From Symsagittifera roscoffensis (lineage: Eukaryota > Xenacoelomorpha > Acoela > Convolutidae), in contig NC_087063.1 of assembly GCF_963678635.1 (NCBI RefSeq), positions 84,427,574 through 84,491,573 of the forward strand: a DNA stretch of 64,000 nt, written 5' to 3'. Below the pieces are notes generated by a model. That model was not told where the DNA came from and ran no database searches. It was given only the letters and a program-made list of their open reading frames with translations. Below, piece after piece: positions 62,401-64,000 of this stretch. The position numbers and the translations under genes are program-made. The first letter of the stretch is position 1, and each line of letters begins with the position of its first letter.

Positions 62401-64000
62401 ATTTTCTTTCCAAAGGTATCTTAGAAAAGGTCTATCCTTTGGGCTGACTAGCACTTGCATAAACATAGCATCTATGTCAGCAGATATTGCTATTTTATTT
62501 TGTCGAAAGCGAATTATGAGACCTGTTAAGTTGCACAAAAGATCGGGCCCTTTGAGCAAACTCGAGTTGAGGGATTTACCCTGAAAAATGCTGGAAGCAT
62601 TTGAGACTCGTCTAACTTTGTCTGGTTTGTTGACATTTGTCACTGGATGATGCGGCAAATACCAAGATTTGATTGCAGTGTCATGTTTTGCATCTATTTT
62701 GGTGACAAAGCCTTTTTCTAAGTCAGTGATGACTGTTGCGCGGTATTTCTCCCTTAAATCAGGTTTACTTTTAAGGCGAAATTCGAGGCTGTTGAGTTGC
62801 TTTTCAGCTAGCCAACGGTTATTTGGAAGATCAGTATCCTCTTTCCAAAGAAGGTCAATTTGATAGTGACCATCTACTAAAGTACAAGAGTTTTCGAGAA
62901 TATCGATTGCTCTTTTATCCGATTTGGAGTGCGAGCGTTTTGAAGAAGCGATGCCTGTGTTTTCTATTTTCATCCAGTTGAGAGCTTTCTGGTATAATTT
63001 TTCATCTAAGTTATTGTGTGAATGAACTTGTGTGAAGTTCACCGGAACAGATGGAACGGAATTATATTGCGTTTTGTTCCGACCTGTGCATGTCCATCCC
63101 AAAAGGGTTTCGATAGCCCAGGGAACACTCTTGGGGCCATAAACGGTATTTTTGATCTCATGATATTCTGGATTGTTGTTTCCGATGACTAGCGATATGC
63201 TATTGTCGTTTAAGTCCGGGTATTTAACATGCTTTAAATGTGGAAAATTGTTGCACATTGCGTTTAGTTGAAAAATATCAACTGGGGCCAAATTATTTTC
63301 ATCTACCGTGAGTACGTCATCGAGCGTCATTGGAGTCGATGTGCTTTTGTATGGTCTAATTTGTACATCCACAGATGTAACTTGAACTGACTTGGTCTCA
63401 TGATATCCAGATATGGGAAGTGAGTGCTTCTTGTTGACGTCCAAGCCTAGTTGAGTTGCCACTGAGTCCAGTAGTAGAGTTACGCAGCTACCACTATCTA
63501 AGAAAGCGTAGGTACAAAGTGTTTTATCACCATTTGATAATTCGATTGGTACAAAAGCTGATTGACCTGATCTCTGACAAGCTATTGCGCGATTCACTGC
63601 AGCTTTACTAGGGTTTTTTCCATAAGTATCAGAAGGATCGTGGAGTAGAGTGTGGTGTTTTTTACCACAATTATCGGTTCGACAGAGCGATTTCGAATTG
63701 CAGTCAGTAAACCTATGATTCCCTAGACAGTTAAAGCATAAGTGCATTTTTCGGGCATGCTCTTTTCGTTGCTTAGGGTCTAAAGCTTTGAAGTGCTCGC
63801 ATTTGTAGAGAGGTCCACAGGTGTCTCCACTAGGACAAGCATTCGAGTTTACATTATTCTGAGCACTAGAGTTTTGTTGATCTCCCTGATGGTTAAAGCG
63901 CTGATTTTGATTTCCTACACCATTTGTAGTAAAACCATTGAAACGGGAACCACTAGGGTGTTTAGCGTTTCCAGAAGAATTGTTAAAATTGTTATTGTTT
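59451..64000 (-). mobile_element. BEL/Pao LTR retrotransposon, partial at the window edge
   Basis: It contains the gag-pol frame described below plus 256 bp of 3' untranslated sequence to the candidate polypurine tract. The 5' part of gag and the 5' LTR lie beyond position 64000. The coding frame is open throughout the visible part, which suggests a young insertion. Confidence 0.8.
59707..64000 (-). CDS. BEL/Pao gag-pol polyprotein (5' end outside window)
   Basis: An open frame of more than 1,420 codons without a break, from the window edge to TAA at 59709-59707. Counting from the Met at 63747: CCHC-type knuckle MHLCFNCLGNHRFTDC (1-16), preceded by CEHFKALDPKQRKEHARK; aspartic protease FLDSGSC (Asp 84); RT with SADIDAMFMQ (Asp 424) and YMDD (498-501); the Pao-type SLFDPLGIVAP (601-611); RNase H with FCDAS (Asp 677), LELQ and WSDS (Asp 751); integrase with CIPCRR and TGLDYVGPF, VSDCGTSF and PHFGGSWERL; and a C-terminal block DDMVWMLEDFTPRGLWPLAK like DUF5641. 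All catalytic motifs that I can see are kept. The protein would copy and integrate the element, and it may be active. Confidence 0.93.
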   Translation of the reverse strand, partial: NNNNFNNSSGNAKHPSGSRFNGFTTNGVGNQNQRFNHQGDQQNSSAQNNVNSNACPSGDTCGPLYKCEHFKALDPKQRKEHARKMHLCFNCLGNHRFTDCNSKSLCRTDNCGKKHHTLLHDPSDTYGKNPSKAAVNRAIACQRSGQSAFVPIELSNGDKTLCTYAFLDSGSCVTLLLDSVATQLGLDVNKKHSLPISGYHETKSVQVTSVDVQIRPYKSTSTPMTLDDVLTVDENNLAPVDIFQLNAMCNNFPHLKHVKYPDLNDNSISLVIGNNNPEYHEIKNTVYGPKSVPWAIETLLGWTCTGRNKTQYNSVPSVPVNFTQVHSHNNLDEKLYQKALNWMKIENTGIASSKRSHSKSDKRAIDILENSCTLVDGHYQIDLLWKEDTDLPNNRWLAEKQLNSLEFRLKSKPDLREKYRATVITDLEKGFVTKIDAKHDTAIKSWYLPHHPVTNVNKPDKVRRVSNASSIFQGKSLNSSLLKGPDLLCNLTGLIIRFRQNKIAISADIDAMFMQVLVSPKDRPFLRYLWKENGKLETHEYTRHIFGATDSPCVACYAVRRCASDSKNDFPLASEIIQRNIYMDDLYVTSSTVEEALQQMTQLRGSLSRGGFNLNKWNSNSKPFLDSIDPNILVSPNDPTPKHQRVLGVHWNTNTDCYFIDNKKFVKILRIGIATQRKLLKYTASLFDPLGIVAPLTIRIRKVLQSVWSQGVKWDTPLDTDKLPDFKLWVDEMENFETVSFQRNFFDKENPASIQLHTFCDASEFALAAVCYLRIVYSDGSTSLKFIIGKTRVAPMKRVTIPNLELQAAVYAAQLSLFVSEEIDLKVEKTYFWSDSTTVLYWLRTPEIRHKIFVANRLQKILDVSKPEQWFHVPTLLNPADDGTRGYIALEMTSSCRWLLGPEFLLNDSSQWPSQENIRLENIPVFVTSLESKFEPIFDIKRFSNWKRLIRTVAYCFLFAENLKRKINKQSKVDLQLLHLTKSHFLIIKTAQRTDFVSEISDIKKEKPIEGKSRLRTLAPFVDNFGILRSRGRLTRAPIMLSARYPIILAGENPNVRLLLANIHVLHSHCGKEQAIAIAQENYWILRCRVMLKSIIHSCIPCRRMQQQVDYPQMSDLPIDRLPSKNHFPFATTGLDYVGPFPIILQGKQYQAYILLFTCLVIRAVHLEISLGLSTDSTLLCIRRFFARRGKPSKMVSDCGTSFVGSNSELKKCLDNLEKNKEFVESINQLDVSLEWKFNPPAAPHFGGSWERLVQIFKLSLYKVIGSRTLSYETLATFTTEIESTMNSRPLTNVSDDIKDDLPLTPNHFLLGRGTPNLPPGIFKDKDLSLSKSWKASQLLADHFWNRFLREYLPGQQKRSKWTSATSNLQPDDMVWMLEDFTPRGLWPLAKVVETFPGQDGIVRSVKLKTPTGFKVRPVVKLSRVFPVSQ

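Noticed and set aside
1-64000. CRISPR arrays, bacterial operons or phage genes
   Set aside because: No regularly spaced identical repeats with unique spacers and no ribosome-binding-site-led gene runs; genes have spliceosomal introns.

Overview
The window is AT-rich nuclear DNA from a metazoan, most likely an invertebrate. Spliced genes with GT/AG introns encode animal protein families (arfaptin, CCDC28-like and nucleoplasmin-like proteins), and they sit among BEL/Pao and Ty3/Gypsy retrotransposons, LINE fragments, tRNA-derived SINE-like repeats and other dispersed repeats. The species cannot be fixed from the sequence. I see no bacterial operon, CRISPR array or intact structural RNA gene.

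Layout, left to right. 1-4.67 kb: repeats and one coding exon of a nucleoplasmin-like protein. 4.67-24.13 kb: two head-to-tail copies of a 9,732-bp segment, each carrying an uninterrupted ~2,468-codon minus-strand gene for a nuclear-looking ankyrin-repeat protein with WGR, PARP-regulatory and PARP-catalytic-like regions. The catalytic His and Tyr appear to be lost, so it looks like a pseudo-PARP. 25.9-31.6 kb: two minus-strand genes that both resemble CCDC28 coiled-coil proteins. 31.9-34.7 kb: a broken Gypsy 3' half with LTR. 35.3-36.3 kb: an intronless coiled-coil gene. 37.4-45.1 kb: a complete or nearly complete four-exon arfaptin gene (about 326 aa), whose introns hold a foldback element, a diverged ~145-bp satellite, a LINE tail inserted into a SINE-like repeat, and other dispersed repeats. 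45.75-49.25 kb: a decayed element with an SGNH-hydrolase-like frame interrupted only by TGA. 50.25-58.5 kb: a decayed Gypsy element whose gag-to-RT part is repeated three times in tandem. 59.5-64.0 kb: a BEL/Pao element with one open gag-pol frame running off the right edge.

The host genes do not form an operon or an obvious pathway. Arfaptin acts at the trans-Golgi, CCDC28 proteins are linked to cilia and mTORC2, and the ankyrin/PARP-like protein looks chromatin-associated. The points most worth attention are the recent duplication of the giant intronless pseudo-PARP gene, the tandem CCDC28-like pair, and the SGNH frame with TGA-only stops.
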